Of a stretch of DNA of 64,000 nucleotides, positions 55,347 to 63,675 are shown one piece after another. This stretch comes from Lysobacter sp036697405. GTDB lineage: Bacteria; Pseudomonadota; Gammaproteobacteria; Xanthomonadales; Xanthomonadaceae. The stretch lies in contig NZ_JBAHWA010000002.1 of assembly GCF_036697405.1 (NCBI RefSeq), positions 421,478 through 485,477 on the forward strand, in the 5' to 3' direction. Position 1 is the first letter of the stretch. Every line of letters starts with the position of its first letter. Below the pieces are notes generated by a model that had not been told where the DNA came from, searched no databases, and saw only the letters and a program-made list of their open reading frames with translations. The position numbers and the translations under genes are program-made.

Positions 55347-56452
55347 AGGCGCGCGCGGCGCTGGCGCTGTGCGCGCTGTGGCTGGCGGCTTGCGCCGGCC
55401 CGCTGCGCGCGCCGCCGGCTGCCGCGCCCAATCCGCGCGCGATCGTCTTCTACTACAACTGGTACGGCAGTCCCGAGCGCAGTGGCGCGCGCCTGCATTG
55501 GTCGCATCCGGTGCTGAAGCCGCACGCCTCCGATCCGGACGCGCCGGAGATCCCCGGCGGCGGCGACATCGCCGCCGATTACTACCCGGCGCTGGGCGAG
55601 TACGACAGCGCCGATCCCGCCTTGGCCGACCAGCACATGCGGATGATCGCCGAGGCCGGCATCGGCGTCGTCGCGGTGACCTGGCTGGGCCGCCAGGACC
55701 CGAGCTACCGCAGCCTGCCCGCGCTGTTCGACGCGGCGGCGCGTCACGGCCTGCGCATCTGTTTCCAGATCGAACCGGCGGCGCGGCCGACCATCGCCGC
55801 GGCGCGCGCGCAGGTGGTCGCCGCCATCGACGACTACGGCCGGCATCCGGCGTTCTATCGCGATCCCGATAGCGGGCGTCCGCTGTTCTTCGTCTACGAC
55901 TCCTACCAGCTGCCGGCGTCCGACTGGGCGCGGCTGCTGCGCACGGACGGCGCCGAGTCGCTGCGCGGCGGCGCCTACGACGCCGACCTGATCGGCCTGT
56001 GGGTGAACGCCGACGAGGGCGCCTTCTTCCTGAGCGCCGGCTTCGACGGCGTCTACACCTACTTCGCCAGCCGCGGTTTCACCTGGGGCTCGACCCCGGA
56101 GCATTGGCCGCAGCTGCAGCGCTGGGCGGACCGCCATGGCCTGCGTTTCATCCCCTCGCTGGGGCCGGGTTACAGCGACCGGCGGGTGCGGCCCTGGAAC
56201 CGCGCCAACGAGCGCGACCGCCGCGGCGGCGCCTACTACGACGAAATGTTCGCCGCGGCCAGGGCCAGCGGCGCGCGCTGGCTGTCGATCACCTCGTTCA
56301 ACGAATGGCACGAAGGCACCCAGCTGGAGCCGGCGGTGCCGATGAGCGCCGGCGGCCGCAGCTACCTCGATTACGCTCCGCTGGCGCCCGATCACTACCT
56401 GCGCCGCACCCGCCACTGGCTGTCGCGGTTCCCGGCCGCCGCCCGGCCTTAG
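55343..56452 (+). CDS. GH99 endo-alpha-mannosidase/mannanase, lipoprotein
   Basis: 369 residues from GTG 55343, which overlaps the GH47 stop. The signal KARAALALCALWLAAC gives a lipoprotein. Motifs are IVFYYNWYGSPE at the mature start and SFNEWHEGTQLEPA with the conserved Glu pair of GH99. Known GH99 enzymes are endo-acting on alpha-1,2-linked mannose branches of high-mannose N-glycans (eukaryotes) or fungal mannan (Bacteroides). It ends the glycan locus. Whether it prefers Glc-Man or Man-Man units is not visible. Confidence 0.9.
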   Translation: MKARAALALCALWLAACAGPLRAPPAAAPNPRAIVFYYNWYGSPERSGARLHWSHPVLKPHASDPDAPEIPGGGDIAADYYPALGEYDSADPALADQHMRMIAEAGIGVVAVTWLGRQDPSYRSLPALFDAAARHGLRICFQIEPAARPTIAAARAQVVAAIDDYGRHPAFYRDPDSGRPLFFVYDSYQLPASDWARLLRTDGAESLRGGAYDADLIGLWVNADEGAFFLSAGFDGVYTYFASRGFTWGSTPEHWPQLQRWADRHGLRFIPSLGPGYSDRRVRPWNRANERDRRGGAYYDEMFAAARASGARWLSITSFNEWHEGTQLEPAVPMSAGGRSYLDYAPLAPDHYLRRTRHWLSRFPAAARP

Positions 56453-56641
56453 CGCCGTGAAGCGATCGTGGCGGGCGCCCAGCAGCCCGCCGTTTCGACC
56501 CTGCTGCGCCGGTTGCGGCACCCCGGGACAGGCCGCGCCGCCATGCGCATCGAAGCCCCGGACCGCGCTTGCGCAATTCCCGCCACACAAAGCGCCGAAA
56601 CTCTGGCTATAGTGTCCCGCCGCCAGGAGCGCACCCCCCGG

Positions 56642-57238
56642 ATGCCGGGAGCCCCTCACAACGCGGCCACGCAATGGTTCGGCCCGGCTTTCGAGCGGCT
56701 GCACCCCCTGCTGCAAACGCTGCATCGCAGCGGCGGCACCTTGAGCGGCGAAGTCGCGATCTCCACCGGTACCGGCCTGGCCGGACGCCTGGGCCGGCGC
56801 CTGGCGCGACGCCTAGGCATTCCCCTGGATCGTCCGCGCCGCGCTTTCCAGGTCCGCATCGTCCACGATGCGCAGGCCATGCAGTGGCGGCGCCGCTTCG
56901 AAGGCGGCGCCGAACTGGTCTCGACCTTTCGCCCCGTCGGCCGCTATCCGGACGGGCATTGGCTGGAATCCACCGGCCCGGCGCGGCTGCGCCTGGGCGT
57001 GGACCTGGCCGAGGGCGGCTGGCGCTGGCACCTGCTGGGGGTCGCGCTGCGCGGCCTGCCCTGGCCGCGCTTCCTGTTTCCGCGCACCGACGCCAGCAAG
57101 CGCGTCGACGACGACGGGCGTTACCGCTTCGCCGTCGCCTTCTCCCTGTTTCCCCTCGGCGAACTGCTGCGCTACGAAGGCGCGCTGCACGCCATCCCGG
57201 CCGATCCGGCCGTCCAAGTCGAAAGAGTGGCTACATGA
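56642..57238 (+). CDS. DUF4166 domain protein
   Basis: 198 residues from ATG 56642, preceded at a distance by CCAGGAGCG. It is a DUF4166 protein, a family of unknown function often found next to saccharopine-dehydrogenase-like or similar genes: the N terminus WFGPAFERLHPLLQTLHRS, a W-R-R-R-F patch and the C-terminal FAVAFSLFPLGELLRYEGAL. No signal or membrane span is clear. The stop overlaps the next start (ATGA), so the two are coupled. An upstream frame from 56468 is open but lacks a better start. Confidence 0.75.
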   Translation: MPGAPHNAATQWFGPAFERLHPLLQTLHRSGGTLSGEVAISTGTGLAGRLGRRLARRLGIPLDRPRRAFQVRIVHDAQAMQWRRRFEGGAELVSTFRPVGRYPDGHWLESTGPARLRLGVDLAEGGWRWHLLGVALRGLPWPRFLFPRTDASKRVDDDGRYRFAVAFSLFPLGELLRYEGALHAIPADPAVQVERVAT

Positions 57239-58170
57239 CCGACCGCATTCCCCTGCTTATCGATACCGACCCGGGCGTGGACGACGCGCTCGCGCTGCTG
57301 ATGGCGTTCAACGATCCGCGCCACCAGCTGGTCGGACTGACCATCGCCGCCGGCAACGTCGGCCTCAAGCACACCGTCGCCAATGCCCTGAAGTTGTGCG
57401 AGGTCGCCGGCGTCGACGCGCCGGTGTTCGCCGGCACCGCCGCGCCGCTGCTGCATCCCTCGCCGGACGCGGGCTACGTGCACGGCCAGGACGGCTTCGG
57501 CGACGTCGGCTACGAGCCCGCGCGCCGCCAGGTCGAGGCCGAGCACGCCGCGCTGGCGATCCTGCGCCTGTCGCACGAGCACGCCGGCAAGCTGCTGTTG
57601 GTGGCGCTGGGCCCGCTGACCAACATCGCGCTGGCGCTCAAGCTCGACCCGACCCTGCCCGAGCGCGTCGCGCGCTTCGTGGTCATGGGCGGCGCGGTCA
57701 CCTGCCGCGGCAACATCACCCCGGCCGCCGAGTTCAACATCTACTTCGATCCGGAGGCCGCGCACATCGTGTTCGAGGCCTTCGAGCGCATCGAGCTGGC
57801 CGACTGGGAGGCGGTGATCGCGCACGGCTTCCTGCACGACGACGTGGTCCAGTGGCTCCAGGCCGACAGCGCGCGCGCGCGCTTCTACGAGCGCATCTCG
57901 GAGAAGACCCGGCTGTGGTCGGCCGACCGCCGCGGCGCCCACTGGCATGCCGCCGACGCCCTGGCCATGGCCTTCGCGCTGGAGCCCGAGGGCGCCCTGG
58001 AGGTGCTGGACCGGGCCCTGGCGATCGAGCTGGACGGCCGCCACGGCCGCGGCGCGACCATCGTGGACTGGCGCGGGGAGGGCGGGGCCCCGGCCCGGGT
58101 CGCGATCCTGATGCGCTACGACCAGGAACGCTTCCAGGGCCTGATCCAGCGGGCCCTGGCGGCCGTTTAG
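57235..58170 (+). CDS. Inosine/uridine-preferring nucleoside hydrolase
   Basis: 311 residues of the IunH/Rih family. The Ca2+-binding motif DTDPGVDDALALLMA is at the start, with GLTIAAGNVGLKHTVANAL and FVVMGGAVTCRGNITPAAEF, and the C-terminal Asp of the metal site in HAADALAMAF. It hydrolyses the N-glycosidic bond of ribonucleosides for salvage. The start overlaps the DUF4166 stop. Which of the Rih specificities applies cannot be decided. Confidence 0.92.
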   Translation: MTDRIPLLIDTDPGVDDALALLMAFNDPRHQLVGLTIAAGNVGLKHTVANALKLCEVAGVDAPVFAGTAAPLLHPSPDAGYVHGQDGFGDVGYEPARRQVEAEHAALAILRLSHEHAGKLLLVALGPLTNIALALKLDPTLPERVARFVVMGGAVTCRGNITPAAEFNIYFDPEAAHIVFEAFERIELADWEAVIAHGFLHDDVVQWLQADSARARFYERISEKTRLWSADRRGAHWHAADALAMAFALEPEGALEVLDRALAIELDGRHGRGATIVDWRGEGGAPARVAILMRYDQERFQGLIQRALAAV

Positions 58171-58178
58171 GCCGGGAC

Positions 58179-58208
58179 TTGCCTCGGCCTCGAAGGGGCG
58201 GCTATAAT
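58179..58208 (+). promoter_or_regulatory. Sigma-70 promoter of rpmE2
   Basis: TTGCCT (58179-58184), an 18-base spacer and TATAAT (58203-58208), a perfect -10. It ends about 30 bases upstream of the ATG at 58241. Confidence 0.75.
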
Positions 58209-58240
58209 GCCGCTCTTTCCCGCATCAATTTGTGAGTGCC

Positions 58241-58483
58241 ATGAAGGCAGGTATCCATCCCGAGTACCGCGACGTCGTGTTCCAAGACGTCACCACCGAC
58301 TTCCAGATCCTGACCCGTTCGACCCTGTCGAGCAAGGAAACGGTCAAGGTCGACGGCGCCGAGTACCCGCTGATCAAGGTCGATATCTCGTCCGCTTCGC
58401 ACCCGTTCTACACGGGCAAGCACAAGATCATGGACACCAGCGGCCGCGTCGACAAGTTCCGCAAGCGTTACGCGCAGAAGTAA
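58241..58483 (+). CDS. rpmE2: 50S ribosomal protein L31 type B
   Basis: 80 residues, MKAGIHPEYRDVVFQDV at the start. It lacks the zinc-binding Cys pairs of type A L31, so it is the zinc-independent paralogue, which in many bacteria replaces type A when zinc is scarce. A GTG nine bases upstream is less likely than the ATG at 58241. A sigma-70 promoter is close by and a hairpin follows. Confidence 0.96.
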   Translation: MKAGIHPEYRDVVFQDVTTDFQILTRSTLSSKETVKVDGAEYPLIKVDISSASHPFYTGKHKIMDTSGRVDKFRKRYAQK

Positions 58484-58507
58484 TCGCGTCGCCAGGTTTC
58501 GCGCACA

Positions 58508-58540
58508 ACGGCTGCCCACTGGGCGGCCGTTTGCGTTTGG
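58508..58540 (+). terminator. Probable terminator of rpmE2
   Basis: GGCTGCCC and GGGCGGCC arms (one G-T pair) with an ACT loop, followed by GTTTGCGTTT. The rest of the gap to gltA (58541-58700) shows no gene. Confidence 0.65.
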
Positions 58541-58712
58541 GCCGAATTCCGCGCGTCGATACCCGCACTGGTCCGGCGCGCCGCCCGCGTGCGTGGCCGT
58601 CGATCGCCTCCGCTCGAATCCGGCGCACGGGTCGGCGGCCGGATCGACACCGCCGGCGGAACAGCCCGGCCCGTCCCCGCGACCAAAGTCCGAGCCGGTG
58701 CTCCAGGCCGGT

Positions 58713-58722
58713 ATGCGATAAT
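58713..58722 (+). promoter_or_regulatory. Possible extended -10 promoter of gltA
   Basis: ATGCGATAAT contains TG-N-GATAAT, an extended -10 box, about 80 bases upstream of the start; no good -35 is seen. Confidence 0.4.
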
Positions 58723-58805
58723 TCGTGGACGCGGCGCGTCCGCGATTCCCTGTCCCCACCTCGCCCGCGGCCATCCCTGCGCGGCGCAGACATGAGGAGC
58801 TGTTC

Positions 58806-60155
58806 GTGTCCGGTTCTGATAAGTCCGCCCCTGATAAATCCGTTGCTGAGAAAGCTACCCCGAATAAACCCGCCTTCGACCAGGTCACCCTGGCCGCCGG
58901 CGACAAGAGCGTGACCCTTCCGGTCCAGCATCCGGTGCTCGGCGCCTCCTGCATCGACATCGCCAAGGTGCCGAAGGAAACCGGTCTTTTCACCTACGAC
59001 CCGGGCTTCACCGCGACCGCCAGCTGCAAGTCGGCGATCACCTACATCGACGGCGACGAAGGCGTGCTGCTGTACCGCGGCTACCCGATCGAGCAGCTCG
59101 CCGAGAAGTCGAACTTCCTCGAAGTCGCCTACCTGCTGATGAACGGCGAACTGCCGACCGCGAACGAGTTCAGCAAGTTCGAGCACGAGGTCACGCATCA
59201 CACGATGATGCACGAGGCCTTCCGCACCTTCCTGTACGGCTTCCGCCACGACGCCCACCCGATGGCGATGCTGGTCGGCATGCTCGGCTCAATGGCGAGC
59301 TTCTACCACAACGAACTCGACCTGGAAGATCCGGAACAGCGCCGCCTGGCCGCGATCCGCCTGATCGCCAAGGTGCCGACGATCGCCGCCGCCTGCCATC
59401 GCTATTCGATCGGCTGGCCGATCCGCTACCCCAAGAACAGCCTGGACTACACCACGCGCTTCCTGCACATGCTGTTCGAAGTGCCGAGCGAGCCGCTGGA
59501 GCTCAATCCGGTCGCCGCCAAGGCGATGGACCTGCTGTTCATCCTGCACGCCGACCACGAGCAGAACGCGTCGACTTCGACCGTGCGTCTGGTCGGCTCG
59601 ACCGGCGCCAACCCCTACGTCAGCGTCGCTTCCGGCGTCGCGGCGCTGTGGGGGCCGGCGCACGGCGGCGCCAACGAAGCCGTGCTCAAGATGCTCAACG
59701 AGATCGGCCGTCCGGAGAACGTCAAGGCCGCGGTCGACAAGGCCAAGGACAAGGAATCGGGCTTCCGCCTGATGGGCTTCGGCCACCGCGTCTACAAGAA
59801 CTACGACCCGCGCGCGGCGCTGGTGCGCAAGATGACCCACGACGTGCTCGGCGAGCTGGGCGTCAACGATCCGCTGCTGGAAGTGGCGATGAAGCTGGAA
59901 GAGGCGGCGCTGCAGGACGATTACTTCGTCCAGCGCAAGCTCTACCCGAACGTCGACTTCTACTCGGGCATCATCTACAAGGCGCTGGGCATTCCGGTGG
60001 AGATGTTCACGGTGATGTTCGCGATCGCGCGCACCGCCGGCTGGGTGTCGCATTGGCTGGAGCAGCAGAACGATCCGGAAAACAAGATCGGCCGCCCGCG
60101 CCAGATCTATACCGGTCACGGCGTGCGCGACTACGTCGGCGCCGACAAGCGCTGA
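58806..60155 (+). CDS. gltA: Citrate synthase (type II)
   Basis: 449 residues from GTG 58806, preceded by GAGGAGC at a good distance. Catalytic residues are in HADHEQNASTSTVRLVGS (His near 275), GFGHRVYKNYDPRA (His near 325) and NVDFYSGIIYKALG (Asp near 380). It condenses acetyl-CoA and oxaloacetate to start the TCA cycle. The N-terminal 40 residues are Ser/Lys-rich and variable, as in related species. It is monocistronic with its own terminator. Confidence 0.97.
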   Translation: MSGSDKSAPDKSVAEKATPNKPAFDQVTLAAGDKSVTLPVQHPVLGASCIDIAKVPKETGLFTYDPGFTATASCKSAITYIDGDEGVLLYRGYPIEQLAEKSNFLEVAYLLMNGELPTANEFSKFEHEVTHHTMMHEAFRTFLYGFRHDAHPMAMLVGMLGSMASFYHNELDLEDPEQRRLAAIRLIAKVPTIAAACHRYSIGWPIRYPKNSLDYTTRFLHMLFEVPSEPLELNPVAAKAMDLLFILHADHEQNASTSTVRLVGSTGANPYVSVASGVAALWGPAHGGANEAVLKMLNEIGRPENVKAAVDKAKDKESGFRLMGFGHRVYKNYDPRAALVRKMTHDVLGELGVNDPLLEVAMKLEEAALQDDYFVQRKLYPNVDFYSGIIYKALGIPVEMFTVMFAIARTAGWVSHWLEQQNDPENKIGRPRQIYTGHGVRDYVGADKR

Positions 60156-60176
60156 GCCTGGCCGCAATCGCCCGCG

Positions 60177-60210
60177 AAACGCCCCGCCCAGTGCGGGGCG
60201 TTTTCGTTTC
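60177..60210 (+). terminator. Rho-independent terminator of gltA
   Basis: CGCCCCGC and GCGGGGCG arms, loop CCAGT, then TTTTCGTTTC, with flanking AAA/TTT extending the stem. Confidence 0.93.
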
Positions 60211-60232
60211 GGCCCCATTCTGCGCCAGCGCT

Positions 60233-60375
60233 TCCTGTAGGAGCGGCGCGAGCCGCGGCCGCGAATTCCGGCTACGTCGCCGGTTCCGAAGGGGCGGCCT
60301 TCCGTGGGAACTTCGACTGGCTTTCTGTGGGAGCGGCGTCCCACGGGGATTTCCTTCGGTCATAAGCCGCGATCG
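60233..60375. repeat. GAGCGGC/GCCGCGA repeats in the gltA-mnmE gap
   Basis: TGTAGGAGCGGCGCGAGCCG (from 60236) and TGTGGGAGCGGCGTCCCACG (from about 60325), the latter followed at 60362 by CATAAGCCGCGATCGCG, are diverged relatives of the copies at 1685-1781. They belong to a 740-base gap without a gene (60156-60896). Confidence 0.6.
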
Positions 60376-60444
60376 CGAACTCCGGCTATTGCGCGGGCAG
60401 GGCGGTTGGGGATCTGCTATTGCCCTTGCTCTGCATGGCTGCCC

Positions 60445-60512
60445 CGAAGGTCAACGGCTTCCGCCCGCTGCGCGTGCGGGTCACTTTCTCTTGCTAGCCC
60501 AAGAGAAAGTAA
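60445..60512. repeat. 68-base dispersed repeat, copy 1, with hairpin
   Basis: This segment is repeated at 63933-64000 with one change in 68 bases. It contains an 11-base perfect inverted repeat ACTTTCTCTTG / CAAGAGAAAGT (60483-60493 and 60500-60510). Elements of this kind recur between genes in Xanthomonadaceae. Its larger composite continues to the palindrome at 60572-60605 and on towards 60660. Confidence 0.85.
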
Positions 60513-60571
60513 CCAAAGAGAAGGGCTGGCGTGACCAACCCTCCCTTGCGAGACCGGGGCCGGCGCCGGGA

Positions 60572-60605
60572 TTTTTCGAATGGACATCCCTGTCCATTCG
60601 AAAAA
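60572..60605. repeat. 15-base perfect inverted repeat
   Basis: TTTTTCGAATGGACA and TGTCCATTCGAAAAA enclose TCCC, giving a 15-base stem; it can act as a bidirectional terminator because of its flanking T and A runs. It is part of the composite repeat region. Confidence 0.85.
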
Positions 60606-60679
60606 CGGCGCTCGTCCTGCGCGCCGCCCTTCGGGTCTACGATTCATTGGTGAATGCGTTGCTATGGATTCCAATGCTG

Positions 60680-60752
<73 letters not shown>

Positions 60753-60753
60753 T

Positions 60754-60793
60754 CGTAGGATGCGGTGAGCCGTAGGCGAACCGCATCGTCGCG
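60754..60793. repeat. GTAGGRTGYGGTGAGCC dispersed repeat, second copy
   Basis: CGTAGGATGCGGTGAGCCGT followed by AGGCGAACCGCATCGTCGCG, nearly the same as 38031-38070. It follows the hexanucleotide tract directly. Confidence 0.7.
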
Positions 60794-60896
60794 CGCCCCC
60801 GGTACGGGGAGACGGCGCGTTGCCGTCGCGGCCCCGACCCGCGCCCCGCACCCAACGCGTTACCCTGATGCACCGCCGCCTACCCGTCGAACCCGC

Positions 60897-62258
60897 ATGA
60901 CCGCTACGCCCCCTCCCGACCGCGACACCATCGCCGCGATCGCCACCGCGCCCGGCGCGGGCGGGGTCGGGATCGTGCGCTTGTCGGGTCCGCGCGCCCT
61001 GGCGATCGGCGAGGCCCTGGTGGCGCGGCGCCTGCGGCCGCGCCATGCCCATCACGTGCGTTTCGTCGACGCCGCCGGCGAGGTCATCGACGACGGCATC
61101 GCGCTCTACTTCGCCGCGCCGGCCAGCTACACCGGCGAGGACGTGGTCGAACTGCAGGCGCACGGCAGCCCCGCCGTGCTGCAAACGCTGGCCGCGCGCT
61201 GCGGCGCGCTCGGCGCTCGGCGCGCGCGCCCGGGCGAGTTCAGCGAACGCGCCTTCCTCGAAGGCCGGCTCGACCTGGCCCAGGCCGAAGCCGTCGCCGA
61301 TCTGATCGCGGCCGCCGACGAGCGCGCCGCGCGCGCCGCCCGGCGCGCGCTGGACGGCGAGTTCTCGCGCCGGGTCGATGCCCTGGCCGACGAGCTGCTG
61401 GCCGTGCGCGTGCACGTCGAGGCCGCGATCGATTTCGCCGACGAACCGCTGGACACCCTCGGCGGCGCCGCGCTGCGCCGCCGCTACGCCACCCTGTCCG
61501 CCGACCTGGACGCCCTGCTCGCCGCGGCCGAACGCGGCCGCCGCCTGCGCGACGGCCTGCACGCGGTCATCGTCGGTCCGCCCAACGCAGGCAAGAGTTC
61601 TCTGCTGAACGCCCTGGCCGGCAGCGAGCGCGCCATCGTCACCGACATCGCCGGCACCACCCGCGACCTGCTGCACGAAACCATCCGCAGCGACGGCGTC
61701 GAGCTGACCCTGGTCGACACCGCCGGCCTGCGCGAAGGCGGCGACGCGATCGAGCGAGAGGGCATGCGCCGCGCCCGCGACGAACTCGCGCGCGCCGACC
61801 TGGCGATCGTGGTGCTGGACGCACGCGATCCCGCTACCGGCCGCGCCGCGGTCGCCGACGCCATCGCCGGCGTGCCGGCGCGGCTGTGGCTGCACAACAA
61901 GGCCGATCTGCTGGACCCGGCCGCCGCCGCCGCCCTGGACGGCGAAGACCGAATCGCCCTGTCCGCGCGCACCGGCCAGGGCCTGGACGCCTTGCACGCG
62001 CACTTGCGCCGGCTCGCCCAGGGCGAGGGCGCCGACGCCAGCGAAGGCGCCTTCACCGCGCGTGCGCGCCACGTCGAAGCCCTGCGCCGGGCCCGGACCG
62101 AACTGGCCGACGCCGGCGTCCAGCTCGAACGCGAGGCCCTGGACCTGGCCGCCGAGTCGCTGCGCCAGGCCCACGACGCCCTCGGCGAAATCACCGGCCG
62201 GGTCCGTGCCGACGACCTGCTGGGCCACATCTTCTCCAGCTTCTGCATCGGTAAGTAG
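60897..62258 (+). CDS. mnmE: tRNA uridine-5-carboxymethylaminomethyl modification GTPase MnmE
   Basis: 453 residues from ATG 60897. The N-terminal formyl-folate-binding domain (1-120) has DTIAAIATAPGAGGVGIVRLSG; the helical domain hosts a G domain with GPPNAGKSSLLNAL (P-loop), DIAGTTRD, DTAGLRE and NKAD. The protein ends in the invariant FCIGK, whose Cys is conserved. With MnmG it makes cmnm5U34 in tRNA wobble positions. The upstream frame from 60765 is repeat-derived. Confidence 0.97.
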   Translation: MTATPPPDRDTIAAIATAPGAGGVGIVRLSGPRALAIGEALVARRLRPRHAHHVRFVDAAGEVIDDGIALYFAAPASYTGEDVVELQAHGSPAVLQTLAARCGALGARRARPGEFSERAFLEGRLDLAQAEAVADLIAAADERAARAARRALDGEFSRRVDALADELLAVRVHVEAAIDFADEPLDTLGGAALRRRYATLSADLDALLAAAERGRRLRDGLHAVIVGPPNAGKSSLLNALAGSERAIVTDIAGTTRDLLHETIRSDGVELTLVDTAGLREGGDAIEREGMRRARDELARADLAIVVLDARDPATGRAAVADAIAGVPARLWLHNKADLLDPAAAAALDGEDRIALSARTGQGLDALHAHLRRLAQGEGADASEGAFTARARHVEALRRARTELADAGVQLEREALDLAAESLRQAHDALGEITGRVRADDLLGHIFSSFCIGK

Positions 62259-62552
62259 GACCGGCCGAGGGTGCCGGCCCATCCGGCCGCGGTCGTCGCC
62301 CGCTGCGGTCCGCGCCGCCGGCCCGGCGACCGCGCCGCAGCGGTCCCGCCACGTTGCGGAGTTTGGCCGCGCGAGGCTGCGCCGGCCTGAACCGGGCCGG
62401 CGCGGAACCCTGTCGTCCCGGATCGGTCACAATCCCCGATTCATGCCTGGCCGAGGCCGATTTTGGGCCCCCGGCCGCTTGACAAACGCGGCTTGCTAGC
62501 GCGTCCTATCCGGCGTGTGCTCGCTACGGCGCACTTCAGGGGAGTTTTGCCA
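62259..62552. other. Gap between mnmE and the TonB-domain lipoprotein gene
   Basis: About 290 high-GC bases without a gene. A perfect -35 hexamer TTGACA is at 62479-62484, but no convincing -10 lies 16-18 bases downstream, so this is only a possible promoter. A good ribosome site AGGGGAG lies at 62537-62545 ahead of the next gene. Confidence 0.4.
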
Positions 62553-63587
62553 ATGACTGTGAACCAAAATGACCGGCGTTCACGCCGGCTGTCCGTCGTA
62601 TCGCATGCGACCATCGCGCTGGCCCTGGCCTGCTCGCTGACCGCCTGCAACAAGGAACAACCCGCCCAGGATGCGGCGGCCACCTCCGCGGCCACCACGG
62701 CCCCGGCGGTAACACCGGAAACGGCCGTCTCGGCCAAGGTCTCGGCCTTGACCGTCGACCAGCTGCGCGAGGCCGCCCGCAAGGCCTATGCGGAAAACCG
62801 TCTGTACGCTCCGGTCGAAGACAATGCGGTCGAGTACTACCTCGCATTGCGCGACAAGGCGCCGGCCGACGCCGCCGTTTCCAGCGCCCTCACCGACCTG
62901 CTGCCGATGACCGTCATCGCCACCGAGCAGAGCGTCGGTCGCGAGGACTTCGCCGAAGCCCAGCGCCTGTCGGCTCTGTTGGAAAAGGCCGATGCCCAGC
63001 ATCCGGCGCTCGCGCGCCTGAAAGCCAGCATCGCCGCCAAGCAGGCCGAAGTCGCCAAGCGCGCCGAAGAGCAGGTGCTGACCGCCGAAGAGCAGGCCAA
63101 GAAGCAGGCCGATCTCGAGAAGCAGCGCCTGGCCCAGCAGGAAGCGCAGCAGAAGCAGGCCGCGACCCAGCTGGCCGCCTCGCAGGCGGCCGAGCGTCAG
63201 GCCGCGGCGACCCGCGAAGCCGATCAGCGCGCCGCCGACCAGCGGGCCGCCGAGCAGCGCGCGGCCGAGCAACGCGCCGCCGAGCAGCGCGCGGCCGAGG
63301 CGCGGCAGACCGCCGCGGCACCGTCCGCGGGCAGCGACCTGCGCGCGGTGTCGACGCCGGCCCCGCGTTACCCGCCCGAAGCGCTGCGTGCCGGCCAGTC
63401 GGGCGAAGTGCAGGTCGAGTTCACCGTCGGCACCGACGGCTCGGTCACCGCCGCCCGCGTGGTCCGTTCCAACCCGGCGCGCATCTTCGACCGCGAGGCG
63501 GTCAACGCGGTGCGCAAGTGGCGGTTCCAGCCGGTGGGGGCACCGGTCACGACCCGTCGCACGATCGGGTTCAACCCCGGCGGTTAA
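62553..63587 (+). CDS. Lipoprotein with alanine/glutamine coiled coil and C-terminal TonB-like domain
   Basis: 344 residues from ATG 62553 after AGGGGAG. The signal peptide ends in LACSLTAC, a lipobox with Asn at +2, which favours the outer membrane in known systems. Residues 60-150 are helical; a long coiled coil (about 150-250) ends in five-residue repeats AAEQR; the last 80 residues are a TonB C-terminal domain (PRYPPEALRAGQSGEVQVEF, VRKWRFQPV). A true TonB energy transducer has an N-terminal membrane helix, so a lipid-anchored TonB domain is unusual. Role unknown; a peptidoglycan- or receptor-contact function is possible. Confidence 0.8.
   Translation: MTVNQNDRRSRRLSVVSHATIALALACSLTACNKEQPAQDAAATSAATTAPAVTPETAVSAKVSALTVDQLREAARKAYAENRLYAPVEDNAVEYYLALRDKAPADAAVSSALTDLLPMTVIATEQSVGREDFAEAQRLSALLEKADAQHPALARLKASIAAKQAEVAKRAEEQVLTAEEQAKKQADLEKQRLAQQEAQQKQAATQLAASQAAERQAAATREADQRAADQRAAEQRAAEQRAAEQRAAEARQTAAAPSAGSDLRAVSTPAPRYPPEALRAGQSGEVQVEFTVGTDGSVTAARVVRSNPARIFDREAVNAVRKWRFQPVGAPVTTRRTIGFNPGG
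63220..63305. repeat. 15-base tandem repeat inside the TonB-domain lipoprotein gene
   Basis: Units like GCCGCCGAGCAGCGC (coding AAEQR) follow each other about five times with small changes. Copy number can vary by slippage without a frameshift. Confidence 0.8.
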
Positions 63588-63641
63588 GCGATCCAGGGAC
63601 GGGCGTGCGGCGACGCACAGGGGACCCGTCCGCAGCACCCG

Positions 63642-63675
63642 CAACGCCCGGCTTCGGCCGGGCGTTGTTTTTTGT
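63642..63675 (+). terminator. Rho-independent terminator after the TonB-domain lipoprotein gene
   Basis: AACGCCCGGC and GCCGGGCGTT arms with a TTCG loop, followed by GTTTTTTGTG. The remaining bases to 63932 show no gene. Confidence 0.92.
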
